DNA of 64,000 nucleotides from positions 124,001-188,000 of the forward strand of contig NZ_LQOT01000035.1 of NCBI RefSeq assembly GCF_002101585.1. Reading direction: 5' to 3'. The translations under genes and the position numbers were made by a program. Below the pieces are notes generated by a model, which was not told where the DNA came from, searched no databases, and saw only the letters and a program-made list of their open reading frames with translations. Below are positions 8,812 to 19,837 of this stretch, in pieces; the stretch's first letter is position 1; each line of letters opens with the position of its first letter. The stretch is from Mycolicibacter engbaekii. GTDB lineage: Bacteria > Actinomycetota > Actinomycetes > Mycobacteriales > Mycobacteriaceae.

Positions 8812-10221
8812 GTGACCGAACGCCCCGGCCTGCGACTGCATGACACGGCAACCGGCGCCGTGCGTGAGTTCGTCCCGCTGCGGCCCGGTCAGGCGTCCAT
8901 CTATCTATGTGGCGCCACCGTTCAGGCCGCGCCGCACATCGGCCACGTCCGCAGCGGCGTGGCGTTCGACATCCTGCGCCGGTGGCTCACCGCACGCGGC
9001 TACGACGTCGCCTTCGTGCGCAACGTGACCGACATCGACGACAAGATCCTGGCCAAGGCGGCCGCGGCAGGACGGCCCTGGTGGGAGTGGGCGGCCACCC
9101 ACGAACGCGAGTTCACCGCCGCCTACGACGCGCTGGGGGTGCTGCCGCCGTCGGTGGAACCGCGCGCCACCGGGCACATCACCCAGATGGTGGAGCTGAT
9201 CGAGCGCCTGATCGACACCGGGCACGCCTACACCGGCGACGGCGACGTGTATTTCGACGTGCTCAGCTACCCCGACTACGGCAAGCTGTCCGGTCACCGG
9301 ATCGATGACGTGCATCAGGGCGAGGGCGTTGCCACCGGCAAACGCGATCCGCGCGACTTCACGCTGTGGAAAGGCGCCAAGCCCGGTGAGCCCAGCTGGC
9401 CCACGCCGTGGGGCCGCGGCCGGCCGGGCTGGCACCTGGAGTGCTCGGCGATGGCCCGGTCCTACCTGGGCGCTGAGTTCGACATCCACTGCGGCGGCAT
9501 GGACCTGGTTTTCCCGCACCACGAAAACGAGATCGCGCAGAGTCGCGCTGCCGGAGACGGATTCGCCAACTACTGGCTGCACAACGGCTGGGTCACCCTC
9601 GGCGGCGAGAAGATGAGTAAGTCGCTGGGCAATGTGCTGTCGATGGCGGCGGTGCTGCAGCGGGTCCGGCCCGCCGAACTGCGCTACTACCTGGGCAGCG
9701 CCCACTACCGATCGATGCTCGAGTTCTCCGAGACCGCATTGCGCGACGCCGTCAATGCCTACGTCGGTATCGAGGAGTTCCTGCACCGGGTGCGCAGCCG
9801 GGTCGGTGCGGTGACACCGGGCAGCTGGACTCCGCGGTTCGCCGCCGCGCTCGACGACGACCTGTCGGTGCCGATCGCCCTGGCCGAGGTGCACCGGGCC
9901 AGGGCCGAGGGCAACCGGGCACTGGACACCGGCGACCACGAGGCTGCGCTGACCGCGGCCGGCTCGATCCGGGCGATGATGGACGTGCTGGGCTGCGATC
10001 CGCTCAACGAGCGCTGGGAATCGCGCGATCAGACCTCGGCGGCGCTGGCCGCGGTCGACGTATTGGTGCGCGCCGAATTGGAACGCAGGGAAACCGCTCG
10101 CGCGGAACGGGATTGGCAGCTGGCCGATGAGATCCGCGGTCGGCTCAAGGATGCCGGCATCGAGGTCACCGACACCGGCGACGGTCCGCAATGGTCTCTG
10201 CTGGTGGATGGAGTCGATTAG
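8812..10221 (+). CDS. cysS: Cysteinyl-tRNA synthetase
   Basis: 469 residues, the same length as M. tuberculosis CysS1. It charges tRNA-Cys. The zinc ligand Cys33 is in IYLCGATV; the class I HIGH-type motif is in [17 protein letters not shown] and HHENEIAQS carry other zinc-site residues; [10 protein letters not shown] is the KMSKS loop. The C-terminal part is the tRNA-binding helical domain. GTG at 8812 gives the known N terminus; an upstream in-frame ATG at 8467 would run antisense through the Ala-rich gene. The next gene, rlmB, starts on the base after its stop. Confidence 0.96.
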   Translation: MTERPGLRLHDTATGAVREFVPLRPGQASIYLCGATVQAAPHIGHVRSGVAFDILRRWLTARGYDVAFVRNVTDIDDKILAKAAAAGRPWWEWAATHEREFTAAYDALGVLPPSVEPRATGHITQMVELIERLIDTGHAYTGDGDVYFDVLSYPDYGKLSGHRIDDVHQGEGVATGKRDPRDFTLWKGAKPGEPSWPTPWGRGRPGWHLECSAMARSYLGAEFDIHCGGMDLVFPHHENEIAQSRAAGDGFANYWLHNGWVTLGGEKMSKSLGNVLSMAAVLQRVRPAELRYYLGSAHYRSMLEFSETALRDAVNAYVGIEEFLHRVRSRVGAVTPGSWTPRFAAALDDDLSVPIALAEVHRARAEGNRALDTGDHEAALTAAGSIRAMMDVLGCDPLNERWESRDQTSAALAAVDVLVRAELERRETARAERDWQLADEIRGRLKDAGIEVTDTGDGPQWSLLVDGVD

Positions 10222-11163
10222 GTGGCCGGAAATTCCAAGCGCAAAGGTGCGGTGCGCAAGCCCGGCACCAAGAAGGGGCCGACGGTAGGTTCCGGCGGCC
10301 AGCGCCGCCGCGGGCTGGAGGGTCGCGGCGCCACCCCGCCGGCGCACAAGCGGGAGTACCACCCGGCGGCCAAAGCGGCCAAGCGCGCAGCAAAACAGCG
10401 CGCCTACCGGACCGCCAAGCGTGCCGACGAGAGCGAGACCGTGCTGGGCCGCAACCCGGTTCTGGAGTGCCTGCGCGCCGGAATACCGGCCACCGCGCTG
10501 TATGTGGCGCTCGGCGCCGAAGCCGATGAGCGGCTGACCGAATCGGTTACCCGCGCGGCCGACTCCGGGCTGCCGATCCTGGAGGTTCCCCGGTCGGACC
10601 TGGACAAGATGACCACCAACGGTCTGCACCAGGGCATCGCGCTGCAGGTTCCCCCGTATGCCTACGCCCACCCCGACGACTTGCTGGCCGCCGCGCGCAA
10701 AGACGCCGCTCCCGCGCTGCTGGTCGCTTTGGACAACATCTCCGATCCGCGCAATCTGGGTGCCATCGTGCGCTCGGTAGCGGCGTTCGGCGGACACGGC
10801 GTGGTCATTCCGCAGCGCCGATCGGCGTCGGTGACGGCGGTGGCCTGGCGTACCAGTGCCGGTGCGGCGGCGCGGCTTCCGGTGGCGCGGGCGGCGAACC
10901 TCAACCAGACACTGAAGGCGTGGGCGGACCGCGGCTTGCAGGTCGTCGGGCTGGATGCCGGCGGCGAGACCATGGTCGACGACCTGGACGGCACCGGCCC
11001 GATGGTGCTGGTCGTCGGTTCCGAGGGCAAAGGCCTGTCCCGGCTGGTCCGGCAGAACTGCGACGCCATCGTGTCGATTCCGATGGCCGGGCCCACCGAG
11101 TCGCTCAACGCCTCGGTCGCCGCCGGGGTGGTGTTGGCCGAAATCGCGCGTCAGCGGCGGTGA
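10222..11163 (+). CDS. rlmB: SpoU-family 23S rRNA (guanosine-2'-O)-methyltransferase
   Basis: 313 residues. A Lys/Arg-rich N-terminal extension of about 65 residues precedes a substrate-binding domain ([14 protein letters not shown]) and a SPOUT methyltransferase domain. Typical motifs are [26 protein letters not shown] and [15 protein letters not shown], which form the trefoil-knot SAM site. It corresponds to Rv3579c. GTG directly abuts the cysS stop, so the two are probably one operon. The downstream phosphodiesterase start overlaps its stop. Confidence 0.93.
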   Translation: MAGNSKRKGAVRKPGTKKGPTVGSGGQRRRGLEGRGATPPAHKREYHPAAKAAKRAAKQRAYRTAKRADESETVLGRNPVLECLRAGIPATALYVALGAEADERLTESVTRAADSGLPILEVPRSDLDKMTTNGLHQGIALQVPPYAYAHPDDLLAAARKDAAPALLVALDNISDPRNLGAIVRSVAAFGGHGVVIPQRRSASVTAVAWRTSAGAAARLPVARAANLNQTLKAWADRGLQVVGLDAGGETMVDDLDGTGPMVLVVGSEGKGLSRLVRQNCDAIVSIPMAGPTESLNASVAAGVVLAEIARQRR

Positions 11164-12053
11164 TTGGCCGCGTCGTCCTGGCCGCGGTGTTGTTCACCGC
11201 GATGCTGAACCCGTCCTGGGCTGCCGCGCAGCCGCCGGCATTCGACCTGCAGGCGCACCGGGGCGGGAGGGGCGAGACCACCGAGGAATCACTGCGCGCC
11301 TTCGCCAAGGCGCTCCAGCTGGGTGTCAGCACCTTGGAACTCGACGTCGTGTTGACCCGCGACGCCCAGCCACTGGTCTGGCACGACCTGGTGATCGAAC
11401 CGGCCAAGTGCGCCGACACCGGACCGGTTTTCGCCGGCGACCCCGATTACCCGTACGTGGGCAGGCGGGTCGCCGAGCTGACCCTCGCCCAGATCCGCAC
11501 CCTGGACTGCGGACACCTGCTGCCGGAGTTTCCCGACGCAGAAGTGGTGCCCGGCAATGTGATCGCGACATTGCCGGAAGTCTTCGCGCTGGCTGCGCAT
11601 ACCGGCGTCCGCTACAACATCGAGACCAAGGTCGACGCCGGAAACCAGCAGCGGATCGTCGAGGTGGTGCTGGCGGCGGTGCGGGCGGCCGGTCTGCTCG
11701 ATGCCGTCGCTGTCCAGAGTTTCGACTGGAGCATCCTGCCGCTGGTGCGTGCCGCCGAACCGGCCATACCCCTGGTCGCCCTGTGGGAGCAGGGCGCCGA
11801 CCCGATCTCCGGGGCGCAGGCGGCCGGTGCCGGCATCGTGTCCCCGGACCACTCGGTGGTGGACCGGTCCTTCGTGCAACGCGCACACGCCGCCGGGCTG
11901 CGGGTGATTCCGTGGACGGTCAACGATGCCGAGGAGATGCGCCGGCAGATCGCCGCCGGAGTTGACGGGCTCATCACCGACTACCCGGCGCGGGCGCGCG
12001 CGGTGCTGGCCGAACTGGGCATGCCGCTGCCACCGGCCTATCGGGTCGGTTAG
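11160..12053 (+). CDS. Secreted glycerophosphodiester phosphodiesterase
   Basis: 297 residues. A short signal peptide ([24 protein letters not shown]) is followed by a GDPD TIM barrel. Catalytic-type motifs are [13 protein letters not shown] (His-Arg and acidic residue), [10 protein letters not shown] and WHD, NIETKVD, and IPWTVND with GLITDYP at the end. The family hydrolyses glycerophosphodiesters to glycerol-3-phosphate plus an alcohol, here outside the membrane. The GTG start overlaps the rlmB stop (GTGA), implying coupling. It converges on the permease gene across a duplicated 48-bp element. No M. tuberculosis gene is expected in this exact slot. Confidence 0.85.
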   Translation: MIGRVVLAAVLFTAMLNPSWAAAQPPAFDLQAHRGGRGETTEESLRAFAKALQLGVSTLELDVVLTRDAQPLVWHDLVIEPAKCADTGPVFAGDPDYPYVGRRVAELTLAQIRTLDCGHLLPEFPDAEVVPGNVIATLPEVFALAAHTGVRYNIETKVDAGNQQRIVEVVLAAVRAAGLLDAVAVQSFDWSILPLVRAAEPAIPLVALWEQGADPISGAQAAGAGIVSPDHSVVDRSFVQRAHAAGLRVIPWTVNDAEEMRRQIAAGVDGLITDYPARARAVLAELGMPLPPAYRVG

Positions 12054-12055
12054 AT

Positions 12056-12156
12056 CCCACGGCGGTGACCCGCTTCGCCCGGCTCCGCCGCGCTTGCGAT
12101 CACACCGCCCCACGGCGGTGACCCGCTTCGCCCGGCTCCGCCGCGCTTGCGATCAC
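12056..12156. repeat. Two direct 48-bp copies between convergent genes
   Basis: Copies at 12056-12103 and 12109-12156 are identical and separated by 5 bp (period 53). Each contains short inverted arms (GGCGG/CCGCC and, in the second, GCGGTGA/TCACCGC), so it could fold and act as a bidirectional terminator between the phosphodiesterase and the permease. The sequence has the look of a dispersed mycobacterial intergenic element, but genome copies cannot be seen here. Confidence 0.85.
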
Positions 12157-12158
12157 CG

Positions 12159-13409
12159 CTAGACCCCCAGGAGCCGGGCACTTGCCCATAGCGCGACGAC
12201 CGCCACCACCAGGGTGACCGGCACCGTGCACAGGCCCAATCGGGTGTATTCGCCTACTCCGGCCGGCACGCGGTACCGGCGTAACACCCGGCGCCACGAC
12301 AGGTTCGACAGGGAGCCGGTGTAACTCAGGTTGGGTCCGATGTTGACGCCGATCAACACCGCCAGCACCGCGACCGGTCCACTCGTCGCCACCAGCGGCG
12401 CCAGCACCAGTGTTGCGGGCAGGTTGTTGACCACATTGGCCAGCACCGCGGCGACCGCCGCGATACCGAGTAGGGCGCACAGGCTCGATCCATCCGGCAG
12501 CACCGTGGTCATCCGGTCGCCCAGCCCGTTGTCGACCACGGCGCGCACCACCACGCCCAGTGCCAACACGAACACCAGAAACCCCGGGTTGGCCGCCCGG
12601 ACAATGCTGCCCGGCGTGCTGCGCCGCTGCGCCAGGCCGCGAGCGGCCAGTACCGCAGCTCCGGCGACGGCCGCCCACGCGGGTGGCACGCCCAGGGTCT
12701 CGGCGACCACGAAACCGGCCAGGGTCAGCGCGAGCACCACCAGCACGAAGACCGGGACGGGGGGCGGCGGCCCGGCATGCTCGAGCACCGGCGTGGCGCG
12801 CAGATCGGCGCGGAAGAACCAGCGGAAGATCAGGTAGACGACCGCTGTGGCGGCCAGCCACGGCGCCGCCATCAGCGCGGCGAACCGCAGGAACGAGACG
12901 CCCGCCTCGTGAAACGCCAGCAGATTCGTCAGGTTGGACACCGGCAGCAGCAGCGATGCGGTGTTGGCGAGGTGGGCGGTCGCATAGGCGTGCGGGCGGA
13001 TCGGGGCGTTGCGTCGCCGGGCCATCGTGAGCACCACCGGGGTCAGCAGCACGACGGTCGCGTCCAGGCTCAGCACCGCGGTCAGACCCGCGGCGATGAC
13101 GAAGACGCGGCGCAGCAGGTGCTGCGGCGGACCCACGTCGGCGCGTGCCATGGCCGCACCGGCCGCCTCGAACAGGCCCTCGTCGTCGCAGAGTTGCGCC
13201 AGCACCAGCACGGCGCCCAGGAACGCCACGACGTGCAGCAGAGCGGCGGCCTCGGTCAGGGCGTCGTGCGCCGAGATGGCGCCTGCGTCAATCAGGATGA
13301 GGGCGGCGGGTACCGCTGCGAACAGTTCGGGCCAGCCGCGTGGGCGGACGACCGCAAAGCCCAGCACCACAGCAAGCAACAGCAGCGCCAGAGCCAGGTT
13401 CAGGCCCAC
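12159..13409 (-). CDS. arsB2: ArsB/NhaD-type membrane permease (Rv3578 homolog)
   Basis: 416 residues of almost continuous hydrophobic helices (about 10-12 predicted), typical of the ion-transporter superfamily with arsenite/Na+-H+ permeases. Features include LSLDATVVLLTPVV and ANVVNNLPATLVLAPL, the paired discontinuous-helix signatures of the family, and GVNIGPNLSYTGSL near the end. Transport substrate is not certain; arsB2 is the M. tuberculosis name. No arsR or arsC is adjacent. Its start overlaps the upstream MBL-fold gene by 10 bp. Confidence 0.85.
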   Translation of the reverse strand: MGLNLALALLLLAVVLGFAVVRPRGWPELFAAVPAALILIDAGAISAHDALTEAAALLHVVAFLGAVLVLAQLCDDEGLFEAAGAAMARADVGPPQHLLRRVFVIAAGLTAVLSLDATVVLLTPVVLTMARRRNAPIRPHAYATAHLANTASLLLPVSNLTNLLAFHEAGVSFLRFAALMAAPWLAATAVVYLIFRWFFRADLRATPVLEHAGPPPPVPVFVLVVLALTLAGFVVAETLGVPPAWAAVAGAAVLAARGLAQRRSTPGSIVRAANPGFLVFVLALGVVVRAVVDNGLGDRMTTVLPDGSSLCALLGIAAVAAVLANVVNNLPATLVLAPLVATSGPVAVLAVLIGVNIGPNLSYTGSLSNLSWRRVLRRYRVPAGVGEYTRLGLCTVPVTLVVAVVALWASARLLGV

Positions 13410-14320
13410 GGATCCTCACGGCGCCACACGGTGGGCAGGTGCAGTCCCACTCCGTCGGCCTCGGCGAGCTCGCTGAGAACCCGCATGGTGACGTCGAGGT
13501 CGTCGCCGGCATAGGGCAAGGCGCGCAACGGTTTCGACAGCGGCCGGAAGAAGTCGTCCCAGTGGGTCAACACAACCGTCGAAGCCCCGACGGCCCGGAC
13601 CGTCTCATTCCAGTAGTCGACCAGATATTGCCGGGGCTGAACGCCGAGCTGGCCGATGCCCAGATAGACCACGTCGGCGTTGCGGCCGGCCAACGACCCC
13701 GGGACGAAACCCGCACTGCCCATGATCAGCAGCCTGCGCCCGGAGGGCCGGTGCGCCACCAACACCGACCAGGCCTCACCGCACTTGTAGGCAGACACCC
13801 GCACCGGCGGCACCACCGCAGCGGTGATGACCCCGGGGAAGCGGTCGGGCGGGCAGTGCCGCGACTCCACCAGCGTGACGTCGTAGGCCCCCAGCGTCAG
13901 CGGCGCACCCGGGACGGCCACGATCAGCCGGTCCTCGCAGAGCCCTTGGCCGCGGCCCACATTGGCCGTGGACTGGCCACCGACCAGGACCGCCCCGGTA
14001 CGTTCGGCCACCACGGCGGAGTCCATCGCGTGATCGATGTGTGAGTGCAGTGGGATCACCGCGGCCAGCTCACGCGCGCCGGCCCGCGCCAGGCAGCCGT
14101 CGATGCGAGCCTGCGACGGCGCCACTTTGCCCAGGGTCGCTCGGGCCAGGCTGGGCCGGGAGAAGAAGCCGTCGGTCATCAGCGCCGACGAGCCGTCATC
14201 GATGAGCAGGCTGGTGACGCCGAGCCAGGTCACCGACAAAGGCGTGGCCGGCGACGCGGGTGGCACGTCGAATCGATCGACGTACCGGCCGATATCGGGG
14301 CGGCCGAGCTTCAGGCGCAT
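13400..14320 (-). CDS. MBL-fold metallohydrolase (Rv3577 homolog)
   Basis: 306 residues of UlaG/NAPE-PLD-like metallo-beta-lactamase fold. The motif HSHIDHAMD gives the H-x-H-x-D-H metal ligands, with later metal-site candidates LLIMGSAG and LTHWDDFF. No signal peptide. The substrate is unknown; relatives hydrolyse phosphodiesters or lactones. The start overlaps nothing upstream, and its 3' end overlaps arsB2 by 10 bp, matching the Rv3577-Rv3578 order. In M. tuberculosis a LacI regulator and lppH separate this gene from kstR; here the gap is only 85 bp and holds no gene. Confidence 0.82.
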   Translation of the reverse strand: MRLKLGRPDIGRYVDRFDVPPASPATPLSVTWLGVTSLLIDDGSSALMTDGFFSRPSLARATLGKVAPSQARIDGCLARAGARELAAVIPLHSHIDHAMDSAVVAERTGAVLVGGQSTANVGRGQGLCEDRLIVAVPGAPLTLGAYDVTLVESRHCPPDRFPGVITAAVVPPVRVSAYKCGEAWSVLVAHRPSGRRLLIMGSAGFVPGSLAGRNADVVYLGIGQLGVQPRQYLVDYWNETVRAVGASTVVLTHWDDFFRPLSKPLRALPYAGDDLDVTMRVLSELAEADGVGLHLPTVWRREDPWA

Positions 14321-14405
14321 CTACTCAGGCTATCGCCGATGGGGCCGCCGATAATCGTGGGCGGTCACGATCGGCGAGCCGACGCGCATCGCCGTTGTCC
14401 CCGGG

Positions 14406-15077
14406 TCAGACCTTGGGGCTGTCGTCGTCGCCGATCAGCAGCCGGACAGCCAAGTCCAGCCGGGTGGTGAAGTCGGTGGCCGACGCACGGCGGGTCAGCC
14501 AGGCGAGCAGGTTGGACAGCCACACATCCGAGATCACCCGCGAGATGTGGTACTGCTCCTCGGTGGGCTCCCCGTCGCTCATCGCTCCGGCGAACATCGA
14601 GTCGATCAGCTTCTGGACGTGGTCGACTTCACCGGCCGCCGAGGCGTCGGCGAAGACGTAGGCGCGCGTCATCGCCTCGGTGAGCAGCGGGTTGCGCTGC
14701 ATGGCACGGTTGAGCTTGTTGACCACCAGGTTGAGCCGCTGGTGGCGGGTGGTTGCGGCGAACGTCGCGGCATCGGTCTTGGTGTCAACCCGCGCGATCT
14801 CCCGGCCCATCGCCGAGACCAGCAGGTGCACTTTGGAGGGGAAGTAGCGGTACAGCGTGCCGACGGCCACGTCGGCGCGGTCGGCGACGGCACGCATCTG
14901 CACCGCGTCGTAGCCGCCTTTGGAGGCGATGGCCAGCGTCGCGTCCAGAATTCGCTTGCGGCGTTCGCGCTGCGCTTCAGAGCCTAGGTCGGATTCGTTG
15001 AGCACAGCGACATTGACCACCTCGCGCGGTTGGCTGGCCGATCCTCGGCCTGAGTTGCCCTCGGCTGGTGACGACAT
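14406..15077 (-). CDS. kstR: TetR-family repressor of cholesterol catabolism KstR
   Basis: 223 residues. The N-terminal helix-turn-helix (AVGTLYRYFPSKVHLLVSA) and the ligand domain are close to Rv3574. KstR represses a large regulon for sterol uptake and side-chain/ring degradation and is released by 3-oxo-cholestenoyl-CoA-type ligands. The ATG at 15077 (MSSPAEGNSG) gives the long annotated form; a shorter start at VAVLNESDLG, equivalent to the 199-residue form, is possible. It is divergent from fadE34 and a perfect KstR box lies between, which predicts autoregulation. Confidence 0.95.
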   Translation of the reverse strand: MSSPAEGNSGRGSASQPREVVNVAVLNESDLGSEAQRERRKRILDATLAIASKGGYDAVQMRAVADRADVAVGTLYRYFPSKVHLLVSAMGREIARVDTKTDAATFAATTRHQRLNLVVNKLNRAMQRNPLLTEAMTRAYVFADASAAGEVDHVQKLIDSMFAGAMSDGEPTEEQYHISRVISDVWLSNLLAWLTRRASATDFTTRLDLAVRLLIGDDDSPKV

Positions 15078-15216
15078 GTGCTGCGCGCCTCCCTCCGTTG
15101 ATCCTCTGGCTGATAACGATACGCACCGCGTAGTTGAATTTATTACTCCCGACATCGGCCGGACCCGACGTGTCCAGCCATAACGGTTCGACTTGACGCT
15201 CCGACGCTGGCACTAT

Positions 15217-15230
15217 TAGAACACGTTCTA
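15217..15230. promoter_or_regulatory. KstR operator upstream of fadE34/kstR
   Basis: TAGAACACGTTCTA matches the published KstR consensus TnnAACnnGTTnnA at every fixed position. It lies 65 bp before the fadE34 start and 139 bp before the kstR start. Confidence 0.9.
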
Positions 15231-15294
15231 GTGGGTGGGGTGGCCTTCCAGGCCCACCCGCCATCAAGTCAGTTTCGACCCGGAGGTGCCCAGC

Positions 15295-17424
15295 GTGTCC
15301 GTGACCATCACCGACGACGAGCTCGCCGCCCGCGAGCTGGTCCGCGACTGGGCCGCTGCGGCGGGTACCACCGAGGCGATTCGCGCCGCGGAACTGGGCG
15401 AAACCGATTCCTGGCGAACCGTTTTCGCTCGACTGGCTGAATTGGGTCTGTTCGGGGTGGCGGTCCCCGAGGAATCCGGTGGAGCCGGCGGGCGCCTCGA
15501 GGACCTCTGTGCGATGGTCGATGAGGCGGCAAAAGCCCTGGTCCCGGGGCCGGTGGCGACCACCGCCCTGGCCACGCTGGTGATCACCGATCCCCAGCTG
15601 GCCGAAGCCCTGGCCGCGGGCGAGCGGGTTGCCGGCGTGGCAACCGACACCGACTCGGCGGCGGTGAGCTTCGACGCCGCGACGGGCCAGGCCTCCGGGA
15701 CCGCCGAGCGGGTGCTCGGCGCCACCGCCGACGGGCTGCTGTTGGCGCCGGTCGGCCCCGACGGCCAGGACTGGGTGCTGGTCGACGCCCGCGCCGACGG
15801 GGTGACCGTCGAACCCCTGCCGGCCACCGACTTCTCCCGGCCGCTGGCCAAGGTCACGCTGTCGGCCGCGCCGGCGGTGCTCTTGGAGGGCGGAAACCGG
15901 ATCGAGAACCTAGCGGTCACGGTGCTGGCCGCCGAAGCGGCCGGGGTGGCCCGTTGGGCGCTGGACACCGCCGTCGCCTACGCCAAGGTGCGGGAACAGT
16001 TCGGCAAGCCGATCGGCAGCTTCCAGGCCGTCAAGCACCTGTGCGCGGAGATGCTGTGCCGGGCTGACCAGGCCGCGGTGGCGGCCAGCGATGTGGCGCG
16101 CGCTGCCGGCGACCCCGACGACCAGCAGTTCGCGATCGCCGCCGCTGTCGCCGCCGCCATCTGCATCGACGCCGCCAAGGCCAACGCCAAAGACTGCATC
16201 CAGGTGCTCGGCGGCATCGGCATCACCTGGGAACACGACGCGCACCTGTACCTGCGCCGCGCCTACGGCATCGGGCAGGCGTTGGGCGGGCCCGAGCGCT
16301 GGTTGCGGCGCACCGCGGCACTGACCCGCGACGGGGTGCGCCGCCGGCTGGAGGTGGACCTCGGCGAGGCCACCGATGTCCGGCCCGAGATCGCCGCGGA
16401 GGTGGCCCGCATCGCCGCGCTGCCCGCCGAGCAGCAACAGGCGGCGCTGGCCGAAGCGGGCCTGCTGGCGCCGCATTGGCCGGTTCCCTACGGGCGGGCC
16501 GCCGGGCCGGCCGAGCAACTGGTGATCGACCAGGAGCTGGCGGCCGCGGGAGTCCAGCGTCCGGACCTGGTGGTCGGCTGGTGGGCGGCGCCGACCATTC
16601 TCGAGCACGGCACCCCCGAGCAGATCGAGCGATTCATCCCGGCCACACTGACCGGCGAGATCTTCTGGTGCCAGCTGTTCTCCGAGCCCGGTGCTGGCTC
16701 GGACCTGGCGGCGCTGCGCACCAAGGCCGTGAAGGTCGACGGTGGCTGGCGACTTACCGGCCAGAAGGTCTGGACCTCGCGGGCCCATGACTCGCAGTGG
16801 GGCGTCTGCCTGGCCCGGACGGACTCCGAGGCGCCGAAGCACAAGGGCATCACCTATTTCCTGATCGACATGGCCTCCGAGGGCATCGACATCCGCCCGC
16901 TGCGCGAGATCACCGGTGACGCCCTGTTCAACGAGGTCTTCCTCGACGACGTGTTCGTCGCCGACGAACTGGTGGTGGGCAACGTCAACGACGGCTGGCG
17001 ACTTGCCCGGACCACCCTGGCCAATGAGCGGGTTGCCATCGCCGGCGGAACCGCGCTGGGCAATCCGATGGAGGAACTGCTGCGGACCCTGGCGGAATCC
17101 GAACCCGACACGGCCACTGCCGAGCGGCTGGCCCGGCTGATCATCGCCGCTCAAGCGGGTTCGCTGCTGGATCAACGCATCGCCCAGCTCGCCGTCGGCG
17201 GCCAGGACCCGGGTTCGGAGTCCTCGGTGCGCAAGCTCATCGGGGTGCGCTACCGGCAGAACCTGGCGGAGTTCCGGATGGACGTGGCCGAGGGGGCCGG
17301 CGCGGTGGCCGGTCGCCAGGTGCACGACTTCCTCAACACCCGGTGCCTGTCGATCGCCGGCGGCACCGAGCAGATCCTGTTGACGCTGGCGGCCGAGCGG
17401 CTGCTGGGGTTGCCGCGCGGCTAG
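15295..17424 (+). CDS. fadE34: Two-domain acyl-CoA dehydrogenase FadE34
   Basis: 709 residues, about twice a normal FadE, with two fused acyl-CoA dehydrogenase domains (about 1-370 and 380-709), as in Rv3573c (711 residues). It oxidises a steroyl-CoA side-chain intermediate in cholesterol catabolism (also called ChsE3). The second half has the FAD-site sequence [25 protein letters not shown] and [14 protein letters not shown] at 15295 is chosen because GGAGG lies eight bases upstream; the earlier in-frame start lacks this. A KstR box is upstream and a strong hairpin follows the stop. Confidence 0.95.
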   Translation: MSVTITDDELAARELVRDWAAAAGTTEAIRAAELGETDSWRTVFARLAELGLFGVAVPEESGGAGGRLEDLCAMVDEAAKALVPGPVATTALATLVITDPQLAEALAAGERVAGVATDTDSAAVSFDAATGQASGTAERVLGATADGLLLAPVGPDGQDWVLVDARADGVTVEPLPATDFSRPLAKVTLSAAPAVLLEGGNRIENLAVTVLAAEAAGVARWALDTAVAYAKVREQFGKPIGSFQAVKHLCAEMLCRADQAAVAASDVARAAGDPDDQQFAIAAAVAAAICIDAAKANAKDCIQVLGGIGITWEHDAHLYLRRAYGIGQALGGPERWLRRTAALTRDGVRRRLEVDLGEATDVRPEIAAEVARIAALPAEQQQAALAEAGLLAPHWPVPYGRAAGPAEQLVIDQELAAAGVQRPDLVVGWWAAPTILEHGTPEQIERFIPATLTGEIFWCQLFSEPGAGSDLAALRTKAVKVDGGWRLTGQKVWTSRAHDSQWGVCLARTDSEAPKHKGITYFLIDMASEGIDIRPLREITGDALFNEVFLDDVFVADELVVGNVNDGWRLARTTLANERVAIAGGTALGNPMEELLRTLAESEPDTATAERLARLIIAAQAGSLLDQRIAQLAVGGQDPGSESSVRKLIGVRYRQNLAEFRMDVAEGAGAVAGRQVHDFLNTRCLSIAGGTEQILLTLAAERLLGLPRG

Positions 17425-17430
17425 ACCCCA

Positions 17431-17450
17431 CCGGCGGCGTTCGCCGCCGG
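17431..17450 (+). terminator. Hairpin terminator after fadE34
   Basis: ccggcggcg and cgccgccgg form a perfect 9-bp stem with a 2-base loop (or 8 bp with a 4-base loop), starting seven bases after the fadE34 stop. There is no U-tract, as is common in mycobacteria. Confidence 0.55.
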
Positions 17451-17596
17451 GATGCGTGTCGCCACTTCGCGTAGCTTTCGGCCGCCGCGGGTACCCACTG
17501 CCCGGATCGCAGCCGACGAACGGAGTGGTGGGTGCCGGGCCGAATCGAGGTGGTGCGCCGCTCCGGGCGCGCATGGGCAGGCGCGGCGGGCCGCGC

Positions 17597-19837
17597 ATGA
17601 AGGCCGAGGACATCAGGCCCGAGGCCGTCAGGGCCGACGGCGTGAGGCCCGACGACGTCAGGCCCGAGGACATGGCGCGGTTGTTGTCGGGAACGCATCA
17701 TGACCCGCACGCGATCCTGGGCGCCCACGAGCACGGCGGACACACGGTGATTCGAACGCTGCGCCCGGCCGCGCGCGGCGTGACGGTCCTGGTGGGCGAC
17801 GACCGGGTGCCCATGAAATCCCGGGGCAACGGACTTTTCACCGCCACGCTGCCCTTTACCGGGCTGATCGACTATCGGCTGCAGGTCGACTATCCCGACG
17901 CCGGGCCGCCCCGCATCGAGGCCGACGGTTATCGATTTCTGCCGACGCTGGGCGAGGTCGACCTGCACCTGTTCGGGGAGGGCCGCCACGAACGGCTGTG
18001 GCAGGTGCTGGGTGCGCATCCACGTACCTTCGACACCCCGGACGGCGTGGTGACCGGGGTGTCGTTCGCGGTGTGGGCGCCGGGCGCCAAAGGGGTCGGC
18101 CTGATCAGCGACAGCACGGGCTGGGACGGCATCGGCGCACCTCTGCGGGTACTCGGCGGCTCCGGCGTATGGGAGCTGTTCTTGCCGGGATTCCCCATCG
18201 GCGGCCTGTACAAATACCGGATTCACGGCGCGGACGACGTCGTCACGCAACGGGCCGACCCGATGGCCTTCGCCGCCGAGACTCCACCGCGGACGGCATC
18301 TCGGGTAACCGTCAGTCGCCACACCTGGACCGATCAAGAGTGGATGACCCGGCGTGCGTCGGCACATCCGGTGTTCGAACCCATGAGCATCTACGAGGTA
18401 CACCTCGGATCCTGGCGGTCGGGGCGCAGCTATCGACAGCTCGCCGAGGAGCTGACGGACTACGTTGTGGAGCAGGGGTTTACCCACGTGGAGCTGCTAC
18501 CGGTCGCCGAACACCCCTTCGGCGGATCGTGGGGATACCAGGTCACCTCCTACTACGCCCCAACCGCTCGTTTCGGCACTCCCGACGATTTCCGGGCGCT
18601 GGTCGACGCGCTGCACCGCGGTGGCATCGGTGTCATCGTGGATTGGGTCCCGGCGCACTTCCCGAAAGACGCTTGGGCGCTGGGTCGTTTCGACGGCACC
18701 CCGTTGTATGAGCATGCCGATCCGCGGCGCGGCGAACAGCTGGACTGGGGAACGTATGTGTTCGACTTCGGCCGGCCCGAAGTGCGCAACTTTCTGGTGG
18801 CCAACGCGCTGTTCTGGCTCAGCGAATTCCACATCGACGGTCTGCGCGTGGACGCCGTCGCATCGATGCTTTACCTGGACTACTCGCGGCCCGAGGGCGG
18901 CTGGACCCCGAACGCCTACGGCGGTCGAGAGAATCTTGAGGCGGTGCAGTTCCTGCAGGAGATGAACGCGACAGCGCACAAGTCGGCGCCGGGAATCGTC
19001 ACCATCGCCGAGGAGTCGACATCGTGGCCCGGCGTTACCCGGCCGACAAGTCTTGGTGGACTGGGCTTTTCCATGAAATGGAATATGGGATGGATGCATG
19101 ACACGCTCGCCTACCTCGGCCACGATCCGGTGCATCGCTCCTACCACCACCAGGAGATGACCTTCTCGATGCTCTACGCCTACAGCGAGAACTTCGTGCT
19201 GCCCATCAGCCACGACGAAGTGGTGCACGGCAAGGGAACGCTGTGGAGCCGTATGCCCGGGGACGACTGCGCCAAGGCGGCCGGGGTGCGCACTCTGCTG
19301 GCCTATCAGTGGGCCCATCCCGGCAAGCAACTGTTGTTCATGGGCCAGGAGTTCGGCCAGCGCTCGGAGTGGTCTGAGGAACGCGGCCTGGATTGGTTCC
19401 AGCTCGACCCACGAGAGGAGGAATCCGGATTGTCAGCCGGGATACAGTTCCTGACAAGCGATCTCAATGACATCTATTGCCGCCATGCCGCGCTGTGGAG
19501 CGCAGACGTCAGTCCGGCCGGCTATTCGTGGATCGACGCCAACGACTCCGCCAACAACGTGCTGAGCTTTCTGCGTTACGCAACCGACGGATCGGTGCTG
19601 GCCGCGGTGTTCAACTTCTCCGGTGTGGTGCACAGCGGTTACCGCCTGGGCCTGCCGTTCGCCGGCAGATGGCGCGAGATACTCAACACCGATGCCGTCG
19701 ACTACGGCGGTGCCGGCGTCGGCAACCTCGGGGGCGTGGACGCCATAAACGAACCCTGGCACGGCCGCCCCGCATCGGCGATGCTGGTGCTGCCCGCGCT
19801 GTCGGCCCTGTGGTTCGAGCCCCTCACGCAGCCGTGA
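17597..19837 (+). CDS. glgB: 1,4-alpha-glucan branching enzyme GlgB
   Basis: 746 residues from the ATG at 17597 ([11 protein letters not shown]); in-frame starts at 17456 and 17573 also exist. M. tuberculosis GlgB is 731. It introduces alpha-1,6 branches into alpha-glucan. An extra N-terminal tract of near-repeats ([19 protein letters not shown]) precedes the N1/CBM48 domains ([17 protein letters not shown]). The GH13 barrel has the nucleophile in [15 protein letters not shown], the acid/base Glu in [11 protein letters not shown] and [12 protein letters not shown]. In M. tuberculosis glgE precedes glgB; it is not here. The 3' end overlaps the convergent mak gene by 14 bp. Confidence 0.95.
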   Translation: MKAEDIRPEAVRADGVRPDDVRPEDMARLLSGTHHDPHAILGAHEHGGHTVIRTLRPAARGVTVLVGDDRVPMKSRGNGLFTATLPFTGLIDYRLQVDYPDAGPPRIEADGYRFLPTLGEVDLHLFGEGRHERLWQVLGAHPRTFDTPDGVVTGVSFAVWAPGAKGVGLISDSTGWDGIGAPLRVLGGSGVWELFLPGFPIGGLYKYRIHGADDVVTQRADPMAFAAETPPRTASRVTVSRHTWTDQEWMTRRASAHPVFEPMSIYEVHLGSWRSGRSYRQLAEELTDYVVEQGFTHVELLPVAEHPFGGSWGYQVTSYYAPTARFGTPDDFRALVDALHRGGIGVIVDWVPAHFPKDAWALGRFDGTPLYEHADPRRGEQLDWGTYVFDFGRPEVRNFLVANALFWLSEFHIDGLRVDAVASMLYLDYSRPEGGWTPNAYGGRENLEAVQFLQEMNATAHKSAPGIVTIAEESTSWPGVTRPTSLGGLGFSMKWNMGWMHDTLAYLGHDPVHRSYHHQEMTFSMLYAYSENFVLPISHDEVVHGKGTLWSRMPGDDCAKAAGVRTLLAYQWAHPGKQLLFMGQEFGQRSEWSEERGLDWFQLDPREEESGLSAGIQFLTSDLNDIYCRHAALWSADVSPAGYSWIDANDSANNVLSFLRYATDGSVLAAVFNFSGVVHSGYRLGLPFAGRWREILNTDAVDYGGAGVGNLGGVDAINEPWHGRPASAMLVLPALSALWFEPLTQP

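Noticed and set aside
8905..10797. Long minus-strand ORF opposite cysS and rlmB
   Set aside because: Shadow of high-GC coding sequence; no ribosome site and low-complexity product.
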